Origin: Kineococcus rhizosphaerae
GTDB taxonomy: Bacteria > Actinomycetota > Actinomycetes > Actinomycetales > Kineococcaceae
NCBI RefSeq assembly: GCF_003002055.1
Contig: NZ_PVZF01000008.1
Location: 62,001 to 126,000 of the forward strand
Direction of reading: 5' to 3'
Length of the DNA stretch: 64,000 nucleotides
Shown here: in pieces, positions 52,791 to 62,243 of the stretch
Layout: the number at the start of each line of letters is the position of its first letter
How positions within the stretch are numbered: position 1 is the first letter of the stretch
Notes under the pieces: model-generated
What the model saw: the letters and a program-made list of their open reading frames with translations, nothing else
Told to the model about the DNA's origin: nothing
Databases searched by the model: none
Translations under genes and position numbers: made by a program

Positions 52791-53768
52791 GTGAGCACAC
52801 CGAGCACGACCGCGCCCCCGGCTCCCGCCGGTCCCCGCGCGACCCCCGCGCCGCACCTGAGCCTGCGGTCGCGGCTGTTCCGCCTCGAGGGCGTCAGCGC
52901 TCCCTACGCCTACGTGGCCCCGTTCTTCCTGCTGTTCCTCGCCTTCGGGCTCTTCCCGCTCGTCTACACGATGTGGATCAGCTTCCACCGCTACGAGCTG
53001 GGGTCGCAGCCGGAGTGGACGGGGCTGGACAACTACACCTGGCTGTTCTCCAACCCGAAGTTCTACAACGCGCTGCTGAAGACCATCACCATCGGCGTCC
53101 TGTCCACCGTCCCGCAGCTGCTGCTGGCCATCGGGCTGGCCCACCTGCTGAACTACCGGATGCGTGCCCGCAACCTGTTCCGCGTCTCGATGATCATGCC
53201 GTACGCCACCTCCGTGGCCGCGTCCACCCTCGTGTTCGCGCAGATCTTCGGCCGCGACGGCGGGCTGGCGAACTGGCTGCTGTCCCTCGTCGGGCTCGGC
53301 GGGCTGGACTGGCGCAACGGCGACCTGAGCGCGCAGATCGCCATCGCCGTGATCGTCACCTGGCGCTGGACGGGGTACAACGCCCTCATCTACCTGGCCG
53401 GGATGCAGTCCATCTCCGCCGACCTGTACGAGGCGGCGGCCCTGGACGGGGCGAACCGCTGGCAGCAGTTCCTGCACGTCACCCTGCCGGGACTGCGCCC
53501 CACCATCCTGTTCACGGTCGTGGTCTCGACGATCGGGGCGACGCAGCTGTTCGGTGAACCGCTGCTGTTCGGCGGGGTCAACGGGGGAGCGCTGAACCAG
53601 TACCAGACGCTCGGGTTGTTCATGTACCAGCAGGGCTGGGTGTTCGGTTCCCTGGGCCGGGCCGCCACCGTCGCCTGGGTGACGTTCCTGCTCATCGTCG
53701 TCCTCGTCCTGGTCAACACCGGCCTGGCCCGCTGGCGCGACCGCGACACCGAAGGAGCCCGCCGATGA
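52791..53768 (+). CDS. Sugar ABC transporter permease (CebF-like)
   Basis: 325 residues with six transmembrane helices and the MalF-type EAA loop AGMQSISADLYEAAALDGANRWQQFLHVTLPGL. APYAYVAPFFLLFLAFGLFPLVYTMWISF is the first helix. The GTG start has GAGGAG 7 nt upstream. It overlaps the second permease gene (ATGA) and partners with the CebE-like binding protein. Confidence 0.93.
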   Translation: MSTPSTTAPPAPAGPRATPAPHLSLRSRLFRLEGVSAPYAYVAPFFLLFLAFGLFPLVYTMWISFHRYELGSQPEWTGLDNYTWLFSNPKFYNALLKTITIGVLSTVPQLLLAIGLAHLLNYRMRARNLFRVSMIMPYATSVAASTLVFAQIFGRDGGLANWLLSLVGLGGLDWRNGDLSAQIAIAVIVTWRWTGYNALIYLAGMQSISADLYEAAALDGANRWQQFLHVTLPGLRPTILFTVVVSTIGATQLFGEPLLFGGVNGGALNQYQTLGLFMYQQGWVFGSLGRAATVAWVTFLLIVVLVLVNTGLARWRDRDTEGARR

Positions 53769-54658
53769 GCGCCACCTCCGTCCGCGAGGCCGCCTTGGCC
53801 GCGCCGCCTCCCCCCGGGGGGCGCCGCCGCCGCTACCGCGCCCCCGACGCCGCGGGCCCGGCGACGTACGTGCTGCTCGCCGTCACGGCCGTCCTGTTCG
53901 TCGTGCCCTTCTACTACATGATCGTGGCCGCCAGCCGGCCCATGGCGGAGATGAACACCTCGCCGCCGCCGTTCCTGCCCGGGCCGTACCTGTGGCAGAA
54001 CATCACGACCGCCCTGAACCAGCAGGCCATCGGGCTGTCCATCGTGAACTCCCTCGTCGTCTCGGGGATCACCACGGCGGGGACCCTGCTGTTCTGCACT
54101 CTCGCCGGTTTTGCGTTCGCCAAGCTGCGGTTCCGCGGCAAGAAGGCGCTGTTCGCCATCACCATCGGGACCCTGATGATCCCGCCGTCCCTGGGCGTCG
54201 TGCCGCTGTACAAGCTGATGTCGGACTGGCACCTGGCGGGCCGGCTGGAGTCGGTGATCCTACCGTCCCTGGTCAGCGCGTTCGGGGTGTTCTTCATGCG
54301 GCAGTACCTCGTCCAGACGCTGCCCGACGAACTCCTGGAGGCCGCCAAGGTCGACGGGGCGTCCTCGACGCGCACCGTCGTCAGCATCGTGCTGCCCATC
54401 GCCCGCCCGGGCATGGCGGTCCTGGGGATGCTGACCTTCATGACGAGCTGGAACGACTTCTTCTGGCCCGTCATCACCCTGAACTCCACGACCCCGACGG
54501 TCCAGGTGGCGCTGAACAACCTGGGCAGCGGCTACGTCCCGGACACCTCGATCATCATGGCCGGCACCCTCGTCGGCACCCTGCCCGTCATCGTCGTGTT
54601 CCTGCTGCTGGGCCGGCAGATCGTCGGCGGCATCATCGCCGGCGCCGTCAAGGGCTGA
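53765..54658 (+). CDS. Sugar ABC transporter permease (CebG-like)
   Basis: 297 residues with six transmembrane helices and the MalG-type EAA loop [52 protein letters not shown] and the terminal [20 protein letters not shown] are characteristic of CebG/LacG relatives. ATG 53765 overlaps the CebF-like stop. Followed 25 bp later by the GH1 glucosidase in the same operon. Confidence 0.93.
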   Translation: MSATSVREAALAAPPPPGGRRRRYRAPDAAGPATYVLLAVTAVLFVVPFYYMIVAASRPMAEMNTSPPPFLPGPYLWQNITTALNQQAIGLSIVNSLVVSGITTAGTLLFCTLAGFAFAKLRFRGKKALFAITIGTLMIPPSLGVVPLYKLMSDWHLAGRLESVILPSLVSAFGVFFMRQYLVQTLPDELLEAAKVDGASSTRTVVSIVLPIARPGMAVLGMLTFMTSWNDFFWPVITLNSTTPTVQVALNNLGSGYVPDTSIIMAGTLVGTLPVIVVFLLLGRQIVGGIIAGAVKG

Positions 54659-54683
54659 GCGCCCCCCTTCCCGAGAGGACCCC

Positions 54684-56174
54684 GTGACCACCACCGAAGA
54701 GAACCCCGCCGTCGAGACCCCCGGCGAGACCGCCGAGGGCGCCGGGGCGCGCCGCTTCCCGCCCGGTTTCGTCTGGGGGACCGCCACCGCCGCCTACCAG
54801 GTCGAGGGGGCGGTGGCCGAGGACGGCCGCACCCCCTCGATCTGGGACACCTACAGCCACACCCCCGGCCGCGTCGCGGGCGGGGACACCGGCGACGTCG
54901 CCGACGACCACTACCACCGGTTCCGCGAGGACATCGCCCTCATGCAGCGGCTGGGGCTGACCTCCTACCGGTTCTCCGTCGCCTGGCCGCGCATCACCCC
55001 GCAGGTGGGCGCGGACGCGCTCGGCCCCGTCAACGAGGCGGGCCTGGCGTTCTACTCCACGCTGGTCGACGAACTGCTGGCCGCCGGGATCGAACCCGCG
55101 GTCACGCTCTACCACTGGGACCTGCCGCAGGCCCTGGAGGACGCGGGGGGCTGGACGTCGCGCCGCACCGCCGAGCGGTTCGCCGAGTACGCCGGGGTCG
55201 TCGCCGGCGCCTTGGGGGACCGCGTGCGGACGTTCATCACGCTCAACGAGCCGTGGTGCTCGGCCTACCTGGGCTACGCCTCCGGCGTGCACGCCCCCGG
55301 GCGCACCGAACCGGCCGCTGCGCTCGCCGCGGTGCACCACCTCAACCTGGCCCACGGGCTGGGAGCGGCGGCGGTCCGCCGGGCGGCACCGGGCGCGCGG
55401 GTGGCCCTGACCCTGAACCTGGCGTGGGTGCGCACCGAGGGGGCGCGCAAGAGCGACGCCGACGCGGTGCGCCGCGTCGACGGGTTGCAGAACCGGGTGT
55501 TCCTCGACCCGGTCCTGCGGGGCAGCTACCCGGCCGACGTGCTGGCCGACACCGCGGCCGTCACCGACTGGTCCTTCGTGCGCGAAGGCGACCTGGCCCT
55601 GATCCACCAGCCGCTGGACGTGCTGGGCGTGAACTACTACAGCCCGACCGTCGTGCGCGCCTGGGACGGCACGTCCCCGCGCGCCGAGGCCGACGGGCAC
55701 GGGAACAGCGCGCACAGCCCCTGGGTGGCGTGCGCGGACGTCGAGTTCCCCGAACTGCCCGGCGACAAGACGGCGATGGGCTGGAGCGTCGACCCGCGCG
55801 GCATGACCGAACTGCTGCTGCGCCTGCACCGCGAGCACCCCGGCCTGGAACTGCTCGTCACCGAGAACGGGGCGGCCTACGACGACGTCGTCGTCGCCGG
55901 CCCAGTCACCGGGCAGGTCCACGACGTCGAGCGCACCCGCTACCTGCGCGACCACCTCGCGGCCGTGCTCGACGCCGTGGAGGCCGGGGCCCCCGTGACC
56001 GGCTACTACCTGTGGTCCTTCCTGGACAACTTCGAGTGGGGGTACGGGTTCTCCAAGCGGTTCGGCATCGTCCACGTCGACTACGCGACCCAGGAGCGCA
56101 CCCTGAAGGACAGCGCCCTGTGGTACGCCTCGGTCGTGGGCGCGAACGCGGTGCCGACGGCGCTCAGAGGCTGA
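54684..56174 (+). CDS. Glycoside hydrolase family 1 beta-glucosidase
   Basis: 496 residues. [29 protein letters not shown] opens the barrel; [13 protein letters not shown] carries the acid/base Glu and [11 protein letters not shown] the nucleophile Glu; [27 protein letters not shown] ends the fold. It hydrolyses cellobiose or other beta-glucosides in the cytoplasm after import by the upstream transporter. The GTG start has GAGAGG 6 nt upstream. The last residues overlap the convergent MBL gene by 11 bp. Confidence 0.96.
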   Translation: MTTTEENPAVETPGETAEGAGARRFPPGFVWGTATAAYQVEGAVAEDGRTPSIWDTYSHTPGRVAGGDTGDVADDHYHRFREDIALMQRLGLTSYRFSVAWPRITPQVGADALGPVNEAGLAFYSTLVDELLAAGIEPAVTLYHWDLPQALEDAGGWTSRRTAERFAEYAGVVAGALGDRVRTFITLNEPWCSAYLGYASGVHAPGRTEPAAALAAVHHLNLAHGLGAAAVRRAAPGARVALTLNLAWVRTEGARKSDADAVRRVDGLQNRVFLDPVLRGSYPADVLADTAAVTDWSFVREGDLALIHQPLDVLGVNYYSPTVVRAWDGTSPRAEADGHGNSAHSPWVACADVEFPELPGDKTAMGWSVDPRGMTELLLRLHREHPGLELLVTENGAAYDDVVVAGPVTGQVHDVERTRYLRDHLAAVLDAVEAGAPVTGYYLWSFLDNFEWGYGFSKRFGIVHVDYATQERTLKDSALWYASVVGANAVPTALRG

Positions 56175-56787
56175 CGGTGGAGCCGACCGGGACGATCTCC
56201 AGCGGCGTCCCGGTCAGCTGCCCGGTGAACTGCGACGTGCTGCCCCGGCCGGTCTCGGAGAGCATGAGGTCGTGGACGGCGATGGCCCGCTGCGGCTTCA
56301 CGGCGCGCACGAAGTCGACGCCCTCGCCGAGCTTGGCCCACGGCCCGCTCGTGGGCACCAGCAGCGTCCGCACCTCGACGCCGGGGACCTCGTAGGAGTC
56401 GCCCGGGTGGTACACGTCGCCGTCGACGAGGAACGCGACGTTCTGCATCGGCGGCAGGTCGGCGTGGATGACGGCGTGCTGCCCGCCGAAGACCGAGACC
56501 GCGAAACCGGCCGCGTCGAAGCTGTCGCCGGCGCCGACCGTGCGGACCTGCGGCACCGCGTCGGTGACGCTGGCCGGGCCGAAGACGGGCAGGTCGGGGC
56601 GCCGGCCCAGTTCGGCGCGCAGGGCGTCGACGTCGACGTGGTCGGGGTGGTCGTGCGTGAACAGCACCGCGTCGGCCGCGGCGAGCAGCTCGGGGGTGTT
56701 CGGCGTGTAGGCACCCGGGTCGATGAGCAGCGACGCGCCGTCCTTGGTCAGGACGACCGTGGCGTGGGTGTGCTTGGTGAGCTCCAT
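56164..56787 (-). CDS. UlaG-like MBL-fold metal-dependent hydrolase
   Basis: 207 residues from ATG 56787. The metallo-beta-lactamase metal motif is [15 protein letters not shown] (H-x-H-x-DH); further ligands are in [10 protein letters not shown] and AVHDLM, and [11 protein letters not shown] opens the fold. It belongs to the beta-lactamase-superfamily group with UlaG-type lactonases; the substrate is unknown. TACGGT ends 6 nt before the ATG, a leaderless arrangement. It diverges from the marR gene with inverted repeats between, so is probably MarR-regulated. Confidence 0.85.
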   Translation of the reverse strand: MELTKHTHATVVLTKDGASLLIDPGAYTPNTPELLAAADAVLFTHDHPDHVDVDALRAELGRRPDLPVFGPASVTDAVPQVRTVGAGDSFDAAGFAVSVFGGQHAVIHADLPPMQNVAFLVDGDVYHPGDSYEVPGVEVRTLLVPTSGPWAKLGEGVDFVRAVKPQRAIAVHDLMLSETGRGSTSQFTGQLTGTPLEIVPVGSTVSL

Positions 56788-56798
56788 GCCGGAACCGT

Positions 56799-56827
56799 AC
56801 AGTCGGAACTGTTCAGCTTCCACTGAA
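56799..56827. promoter_or_regulatory. MarR operator candidates between divergent MBL and marR genes
   Basis: ACAGT-CGGA-ACTGT (56799-56812) and TTCAG-N6-CTGAA (56812-56827) abut. They lie between the two leaderless -10 boxes TACGGT (minus, 56799-56794) and TAGGGT (plus, 56832-56837), where a MarR dimer would block both. Confidence 0.55.
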
Positions 56828-56843
56828 GGACTAGGGTGCCGGG

Positions 56844-57344
56844 ATGAGCACCGAGGACCTGGCCCACGACCTGCGTCTCGTCGTCGGGGCGCTCAGCCGC
56901 TCGGTCAACGCGCAGAACACCCTGTCGCCCATCCGCTCCGTCGTCCTCGGGACCCTGGCCCGCGAGGGCGCCATGACCAGCTCGGACCTCGCCGCCCGCC
57001 GCCGCGTGCGCCCCCAGACGATGGCCGTCACCGTCAAGGAACTCCTCGGCCTGGGCTACCTCACCACCCGCGCCCACCCCGTCGACGGCCGCAAGGTCCT
57101 GCTCGACCTCAGCCCCGCGGGGCGGGAGGCGATCGCGGCCGACCGCGCCGGACGCGTCGGGCGCCTCGCCGACGGCCTGCGCGCTCACGTCGGCGCGGGC
57201 GACCTCGCCGTGCTCACCGACGCCGTCCACGTCCTCGCCGCCCTCGCCGAGCGACTCGGCGGCCCCCTCGACGAACCCCTCGCCACCGTCCGGCCCACGC
57301 CGTGGGACGCGCCGGGGGACGGCTCGGCGGCCCGGGACGACTGA
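56844..57344 (+). CDS. MarR-family transcriptional regulator
   Basis: 166 residues. The winged helix is at about 25-95: TLSPIRSVVLGTLAREGAMTSSDLAARRRVRPQTMAVTVKELLGLGYLTTRAHPVDGRKVLLDLSPAGREAI with the DGR wing. N- and C-terminal helices dimerise. TAGGGT ends 6 nt before ATG 56844. It probably controls itself and the divergent MBL gene, and possibly fdhA 90 bp downstream. Inducer unknown. Confidence 0.9.
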   Translation: MSTEDLAHDLRLVVGALSRSVNAQNTLSPIRSVVLGTLAREGAMTSSDLAARRRVRPQTMAVTVKELLGLGYLTTRAHPVDGRKVLLDLSPAGREAIAADRAGRVGRLADGLRAHVGAGDLAVLTDAVHVLAALAERLGGPLDEPLATVRPTPWDAPGDGSAARDD

Positions 57345-57391
57345 TCCCGCCCTTGCGTGCCGGACCCGGGCAGGGTTGGCTGAGCCCCAGT

Positions 57392-57413
57392 GCACCGACG
57401 CCGGTGTCGGTGC
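57392..57413 (+). other. Hairpin in the fdhA leader
   Basis: GCACCGAC (57392-57399) pairs with GTCGGTGC (57406-57413) around a 6-nt loop, 20 nt before the fdhA start and directly before its GAGAGGGG Shine-Dalgarno. Confidence 0.5.
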
Positions 57414-57433
57414 CCGTGAGAGGGGTTACCGCC

Positions 57434-58696
57434 ATGTCGACCACCACCTCGTCCGACCTCAGCGGCAGCAGCAGCACGCCCAGCGGGAACCGCGCCGTCG
57501 CCTACCTCGGGCCCGGCCGGGTCGAGGTCCAGACCATCGACTACCCGACCTTCGAGCTCAAGGACGGCCCGGGCGTGAACCCGGCCAACGTCGGCCGCAA
57601 GGTCGACCACGGCGTCATCCTCAAGCTCGTCGCGACGAACATCTGCGGTTCGGACCAGCACATGGTCCGCGGCCGGACGACCGCCCCGCCGAACCTCGTC
57701 CTCGGCCACGAGATCACCGGTGAGATCGTCGAGGTCGGCCGCGACGTGGAATTCCTGAAGGTCGGCGACCTCGTCTCCGTGCCGTTCAACATCGCCTGCG
57801 GCCGGTGCCGCAACTGCAAGGAACGCAAGACGGGCATCTGCGAGAACGTGAACCCCGACCGTCCGGGATCGGCGTACGGGTACGTCGACATGGGCGGCTG
57901 GGTCGGCGGGCAGGCCGAGTACGTGCTGGTGCCCTACGCGGACTTCAACTGCCTGCGGTTCGCCGACAAGGACCAGGCGATGGAGAAGATCCTCGACCTG
58001 ACGATGCTCTCGGACATCTTCCCGACGGGTTTCCACGGCGCGGTCACCGCCGGCGTCGGCGTGGGGTCGACGGTGTACGTGGCCGGGGCCGGGCCGGTGG
58101 GTCTGGCCGCAGCCGTGGGCGCGCAACTGCTCGGTGCCGCCGTCGTCATCGTCGGCGACCTCAACGCCGAGCGCCTCGAGCGCGCGCGCAGCTTCGGCTG
58201 CGAGACCGTCGACGTCTCCAAGGGCGACCCGAAGGACCAGATCGAGCAGATCCTCGGGGTCCCCGAGGTCGACTCCGGGATCGACGCCGTCGGTTTCGAG
58301 GCCCGCGGCCACGGGGCGGGGTCGGCGACGGAGGCCCCCGCGACGGTGCTCAACTCGCTCATGGGCATCACCAAGGCCGGCGGGGCGCTGGGCATCCCCG
58401 GGCTCTACGTGACCGGCGACCCCGGCGGGGTCGACGAGGCGGCCAAGCGCGGGTCGCTGTCGCTGGACCTGGGGACCGGGTGGGCCAAGTCGCTGTCCTT
58501 CACCACCGGTCAGTGCCCGGTCATGAAGTACCACCGGCAGCTCATGATGGCGATCCTGCACGACAAGGTGCAGATCGCGAAGGCCGTCGGGGCGACGCCG
58601 ATCTCGCTGGACGAGGCCCCCGCCGCGTACGCCGAGTTCGACGCCGGGGCGCCCAAGAAGTTCGTCATCGACCCGCACGGGATGATCAAGCGCTGA
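57434..58696 (+). CDS. fdhA: Glutathione-independent formaldehyde dehydrogenase
   Basis: 420 residues, zinc medium-chain dehydrogenase. NICGSDQHMVRGRTTAPPNLVLGHEITGEI has the catalytic Zn ligands; CGRCRNCKERKTGIC binds the structural zinc; VYVAGAGPVGLAAAVGAQLLGAA is the NAD fold. The long NVNPDRPGSAYGYVDMGGWVGGQ insert and VGFEARGHG are diagnostic of the FdhA dismutase-type enzymes, which retain NAD and need no glutathione or mycothiol. ATG 57434 follows GAGAGGGG. It detoxifies formaldehyde and perhaps other aldehydes. Confidence 0.93.
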   Translation: MSTTTSSDLSGSSSTPSGNRAVAYLGPGRVEVQTIDYPTFELKDGPGVNPANVGRKVDHGVILKLVATNICGSDQHMVRGRTTAPPNLVLGHEITGEIVEVGRDVEFLKVGDLVSVPFNIACGRCRNCKERKTGICENVNPDRPGSAYGYVDMGGWVGGQAEYVLVPYADFNCLRFADKDQAMEKILDLTMLSDIFPTGFHGAVTAGVGVGSTVYVAGAGPVGLAAAVGAQLLGAAVVIVGDLNAERLERARSFGCETVDVSKGDPKDQIEQILGVPEVDSGIDAVGFEARGHGAGSATEAPATVLNSLMGITKAGGALGIPGLYVTGDPGGVDEAAKRGSLSLDLGTGWAKSLSFTTGQCPVMKYHRQLMMAILHDKVQIAKAVGATPISLDEAPAAYAEFDAGAPKKFVIDPHGMIKR

Positions 58697-58699
58697 CAA

Positions 58700-58732
58700 T
58701 CTGCCCAGAGCCCGAAGGGTGAGCTGGGCAGA
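58700..58732 (+). terminator. fdhA terminator
   Basis: TCTGCCCAG (58700-58708) pairs with CTGGGCAGA (58724-58732), starting 4 bp after the fdhA stop; inner CCC/GGG can add pairs. Confidence 0.65.
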
Positions 58733-58735
58733 CTG

Positions 58736-58792
58736 CCCATCGTCGACGCGCTACGGTGTGACCCTTGCACGTTGGTGTGCGTCGACGATGGG
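58736..58792. promoter_or_regulatory. 14-bp inverted repeat flanking the promoter of the dioxygenase gene
   Basis: CCCATCGTCGACGC (58736-58749) is perfectly repeated inverted at 58779-58792. The 29-bp spacer holds TACGGT (58752-58757), and the right arm overlaps the Shine-Dalgarno GGGAG (58790-58794). It could be a large operator, or in readthrough RNA a hairpin hiding the ribosome site. Confidence 0.6.
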
Positions 58793-58800
58793 AGCTGCTC

Positions 58801-59796
58801 GTGTCCTCGGTGTTCCTCGACTCCTCGGCCGTGGTGCCGACCGTCCGTGAACTGGCGACGGAGGAGCGTTCCGCGCTCGCCGCGCTGGGCTCACGGGTGA
58901 GCGCCGACCCCGTGACCGACCCCGAGGCCTTCGGCCGCCAGGCCCGGCTCCTGGCCCGCGAGCTGCCGCAGGGCCTGGCCGAGACCCTGTGGGCCTTCGA
59001 GGAACGCGGCTCCGACTCCGGCGTCCTCGTCCTGCGCGGTCTCGACGTCGGCGACCTGCCCCCGACGCCGCCGGACAACACCGGCGGCGTCGGCGGGCGC
59101 ACCCTGCTCGCCCGGCAGCAGGCCGTCGTCAGCCACGCCCTCGGGCACATGGTCGGCTACGCCGCCGAGGGCCACGGGCACCTGCTGCAGGACATGGTCC
59201 CCAACGCCAAGCTCGCCGCGACCCAGCAGTCGCAGGGCTCGCGCGTCGAGCTGGAGGCCCACACCGAGCAGTGCTTCTCCGCGCTGCGCCCCGACTACGT
59301 CGTCCTCGGCTGCCTGCGCGGCGACGCCGACGCCGCCACCTACGCCTTCCGCGCCCTCGACCTGCTCGGGCACGTCGACCCGACCGAGGTCATGGAGCTG
59401 TTCCGGCCGCTGTGGACGACCCTCGTCGACGAGTCGTTCGCCGACTTCCTCGACACCCGCGAGGTGCGCGGCCCGTTCTCGATCCTGTCCGGCGAGATCG
59501 ACGACCCGACGATGCTCATCGACCAGGACCTCATGCACGGCATCACCAAGCGCGCCCAGGCGCTGCTGGAGCGGGTGCTGGAGATCTACGTCGCCCACCG
59601 GCACGCCGTCGTCCTGCAGCCCGGCGACGTGCTGCTGCTGGACAACCTGCGCGCCATGCACGGACGGTCCCCGTTCACCCCGCGCTTCGACGGCACTGAC
59701 CGGTTCATCTCCCGCGGTTTCGTCGTGCGCGACCTGCGCCGTTCCCGCTTCGCCCGCCCCGGCGGCGGCCGCGTCGTGCAGGCCAGCTTCTCCTGA
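58801..59796 (+). CDS. Fe(II)/2-oxoglutarate dioxygenase of the clavaminate synthase/AsnO group
   Basis: About 331 residues. The facial triad reads H154-x-E156 (ELEAHTEQCF) and H287 (NLRAMHGRSPF), with R301/R305 (GTDRFISR) for 2-oxoglutarate. The H-x-E rather than H-x-D and the LRPDYVVLGCLRGD and ILSGEIDDP elements are typical of AsnO, VioC and related free-amino-acid beta-hydroxylases. Substrate, probably an L-amino acid, cannot be told from sequence. No peptide-synthetase genes are adjacent. GTG 58801 is chosen because GGGAG lies 6 nt upstream; an earlier ATG at 58765 lies inside the inverted repeat. Confidence 0.87.
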   Translation: MSSVFLDSSAVVPTVRELATEERSALAALGSRVSADPVTDPEAFGRQARLLARELPQGLAETLWAFEERGSDSGVLVLRGLDVGDLPPTPPDNTGGVGGRTLLARQQAVVSHALGHMVGYAAEGHGHLLQDMVPNAKLAATQQSQGSRVELEAHTEQCFSALRPDYVVLGCLRGDADAATYAFRALDLLGHVDPTEVMELFRPLWTTLVDESFADFLDTREVRGPFSILSGEIDDPTMLIDQDLMHGITKRAQALLERVLEIYVAHRHAVVLQPGDVLLLDNLRAMHGRSPFTPRFDGTDRFISRGFVVRDLRRSRFARPGGGRVVQASFS

Positions 59797-59806
59797 CGCC
59801 CGCCTC

Positions 59807-59914
59807 CCCGCGCAGCGCACACGAAGGACCCCGGAACAGCGCCTCCCGGGGTCCTTCGTGTGCTTCGGGCCCTCGTGCGCGACCCGCGGGGGTCGAACGT
59901 GGGCGTCGCGCGGG
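59807..59914. repeat. 108-bp palindromic intergenic element, copy 2 (convergent junction)
   Basis: Its ends match copy 1 at 43873-43980: the first 24 bp (CCCGCGCAGCGCACAC...) and last 24 bp (GGTCGAACGTGGGCG...) are each 19/24 identical to those of copy 1. Inside, an 18-bp perfect stem (59817-59834 with 59846-59863, 11-nt loop) makes a strong bidirectional terminator between the dioxygenase and ubiB-like genes. Confidence 0.75.
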
Positions 59915-59929
59915 ACGGCGGGGGAGGGG

Positions 59930-61585
59930 TCAGCGGCGGCGTCGGTGCCCGCGGGCGGTCCAGCCCAGGTAGCCGGTGAGCGCCGCCAGGGCCGCCCCAC
60001 CCACCGCGACGACCTTCGTCTCGTGCGGCTTCAGCCGCTCGGGGTCGGTCGAGCCGAGGGTGGCCAGGGCCCCGATCCCCGCCGAGACGACCAGGCCGAC
60101 GACGAGGCGGTTGCCGATCCGCTCCAGCCGCGCCACGACCGGGTCCAGCTCGTCGGTCCGCAACGAGACGGAGATCCCGTCGCGGTCCAGGACGTCGAGG
60201 AGCCGGCCGAGCTGACCGGGCAGCTCGACGCCGAGCTGGGCGACGTCGACCCCCGCCTGCCGCACGCGCTTGGCCAGCACGACCGGGTCGAAGTGCCGCC
60301 TGACCAGGCGCCGCGCGTACGGGCCGAGGATGCGCCCGAGCTGGAAGTCCGGGTCCAGGCTCGCCCCGAGCCCCTCGGTCATGACGATCATCTTGACGAC
60401 GAGGGCCAGGTTGCGCGGCAGCGCCAGGCGGTGCCGGCGCAGGATCTCCAGCACGTCCCGGACGATGTCGCCGACCTTGATGCGCCCCAGGGGCAGGCCC
60501 TCGTACGTCTGCAGCAGGTGCGCGCAGTCGGTCGTCAGGCGCACCCGGTCGACGCGGTGCTCGGTGACGCCGATGGTCGCGAACGCCGCCGCGATGCGGG
60601 CGGGGTCGCGGCGGTCGAAGGCCGCCAGCAGCATCGCCAGGTGCTCGCGGGACCGTTCGTCGACCTCCCCGACCATCCCGTAGTCGAGCAGCCCGATGCG
60701 TCCCGACGGCTCGATGAGGAAGTTCCCCGGGTGCGGGTCGGCGTGGAAGAACCCGTGCTCGAAGACCATGTCCGCCAGCAGCCGCGTCGCGCGCGCGGCC
60801 AGGGCCGAGCGGTCGATCCCGTGCTCGGCGAGCCCGGCCTCGTCGCTGATCTTGACGCCGTGCAGGCGTTCCAGCGTGATGACGCGCGACGTCGTCGTCT
60901 CCCAGTAGACCCGGGGCACGCGGATGTCGGGGTCGCCGTCGAAGTTGCGCGCGAAGCGCTCGGCGTTGTGCCCCTCGGACAGGTAGTCCAGCTCGGCCCG
61001 CAGGGTGTCGGCGAAGTCCGTGGCCAGACCGACGACGTCGTAGTCGGCCGCCACCGACCAGCGGCGCGAGGCCTGGACGGCGAGGGTCCGCAGGATCTCC
61101 AGGTCGCCCTCCACCTCCTCGACGACCCCGGGGCGGCGGACCTTGACGACGACCTGCGTGCCGTCCTCGCGCACCGCGGTGTGGGCCTGCCCGATCGAGG
61201 CGCTGGCCAGGGGCTCGCGGCTGAAGTGGACGAACAGCTCCTCCGGGTCCGCGCCCAGCTCCTCCTCGACGGCGCTGCGGACGACTTCCCACGGCACGGG
61301 GCTCGCGCTGTCCTGGAGCTTCTCCAGCTCGCGCTGGAAGGCGGGGGACAGCAGGTCGGGACGGGTGGAGAGGATCTGCCCGATCTTGACGGCCGTCGGG
61401 CCGAGCTCCTCCATGACGAGCCGGACGTGCTCGGCGCGGGTGTGCCGTTCCCGTTCGCGGGGACGACCGAACAGGTCCCAGTCGGTGCGGACCCACCGCT
61501 CGAGCCCGAGGGCGTCGATGAAGTACCCCAGACCGTGCCGGGACAGGATCCGGCTGATCTGCAGGTAGCGGTCCTGGTGGCGCAT
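59930..61585 (-). CDS. ABC1/UbiB-family atypical kinase
   Basis: 551 residues. KxGQ motif in AVKIGQILSTRPDLLSP, Ala-rich loop EPLASASIGQAHTAV, VVVKVRRPGV (Lys), ELDYLSEGHNAERF, the HADPHPGNFLI catalytic loop and LLDYGMVGEV (DFG-like) define the UbiB/ADCK fold; two C-terminal transmembrane helices (about 490-540) anchor it. UbiB proteins support quinone biosynthesis; in a menaquinone-using actinobacterium the exact role is unclear. GGGGAG lies 5 nt before ATG 61585. The methyltransferase gene ends 30 bp upstream. Confidence 0.93.
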   Translation of the reverse strand: MRHQDRYLQISRILSRHGLGYFIDALGLERWVRTDWDLFGRPRERERHTRAEHVRLVMEELGPTAVKIGQILSTRPDLLSPAFQRELEKLQDSASPVPWEVVRSAVEEELGADPEELFVHFSREPLASASIGQAHTAVREDGTQVVVKVRRPGVVEEVEGDLEILRTLAVQASRRWSVAADYDVVGLATDFADTLRAELDYLSEGHNAERFARNFDGDPDIRVPRVYWETTTSRVITLERLHGVKISDEAGLAEHGIDRSALAARATRLLADMVFEHGFFHADPHPGNFLIEPSGRIGLLDYGMVGEVDERSREHLAMLLAAFDRRDPARIAAAFATIGVTEHRVDRVRLTTDCAHLLQTYEGLPLGRIKVGDIVRDVLEILRRHRLALPRNLALVVKMIVMTEGLGASLDPDFQLGRILGPYARRLVRRHFDPVVLAKRVRQAGVDVAQLGVELPGQLGRLLDVLDRDGISVSLRTDELDPVVARLERIGNRLVVGLVVSAGIGALATLGSTDPERLKPHETKVVAVGGAALAALTGYLGWTARGHRRRR

Positions 61586-61615
61586 GCGACTCCCCGAGGT
61601 GGCCCTGCCCGCACT

Positions 61616-62224
61616 CTACGCAGCGGCGCGCAGCCGGTGGATCGTCACCTCGGAGGGGCCGGTGTGCGCGAGGCGGTCCACCGACCAGTCCGCGCGGGCC
61701 CGCGCGACGAACTCGTCCGCGGCCGGCCGGCCCGGGTCGGCGACCCAGACCTGCCCGCCCGGCGCGACGAGCGCGGGCAGCGCCGCCAGCACCGTGTCGA
61801 CCTGCCGCCGTTCGTAGAGCACGTCGGCGGCCACCACGAGGTCGAAGGGCGGCCGCAGCGGCGCCGGATCGGTCGTCCAGTCCCAGGGCAGGGCGGTGAG
61901 CGCGACCGCGTTGCGGGCGGCGTTGCGGGTCAGCAGGTCGATCGCGGTCGGGGTCCAGTCGGTCGCGGTGACGGCGTGACCGGCCCGCGCCGCCCGGATG
62001 GACGGCACGCCCAGCCCGCACCCGAACTCCAGCAGCCGGGCCGGCGCGGCGCCGGCCACCGCGTCGGCCAGGGCCAGCGCGCTAGGCCACAGCTCGGCCC
62101 AGTAGGGCGCGAACCGCTCGTCGGCGTACGCCTCCTCGGTGAACAGTTCCTCCAGGTCGCCCGGGAGCAGCAGGTCCAGGTGCGCACCGGCCACGAGCAA
62201 CGAACGTTCGACGAGCTCCGGCAC
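61616..62224 (-). CDS. Class I SAM-dependent methyltransferase (predicted nicotinamide N-methylase/METTL-like)
   Basis: 202 residues. PYWAELWPSALALADAV precedes the SAM-binding loop LLEFGCGLGVPSIRAARAG and acidic ATDWTP; DLVVAADVLYERRQVD is motif IV. The PYWAELWPSA element is typical of the COG3897/METTL21-type protein methyltransferases. Target unknown. TAAGCT ends 6 nt before GTG 62224, so it is leaderless, and the 65-nt palindrome lies just upstream. It is probably co-transcribed with the ubiB-like gene. Confidence 0.85.
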   Translation of the reverse strand: MPELVERSLLVAGAHLDLLLPGDLEELFTEEAYADERFAPYWAELWPSALALADAVAGAAPARLLEFGCGLGVPSIRAARAGHAVTATDWTPTAIDLLTRNAARNAVALTALPWDWTTDPAPLRPPFDLVVAADVLYERRQVDTVLAALPALVAPGGQVWVADPGRPAADEFVARARADWSVDRLAHTGPSEVTIHRLRAAA

Positions 62225-62243
62225 GCGGGGAGCTTACGGCTGA

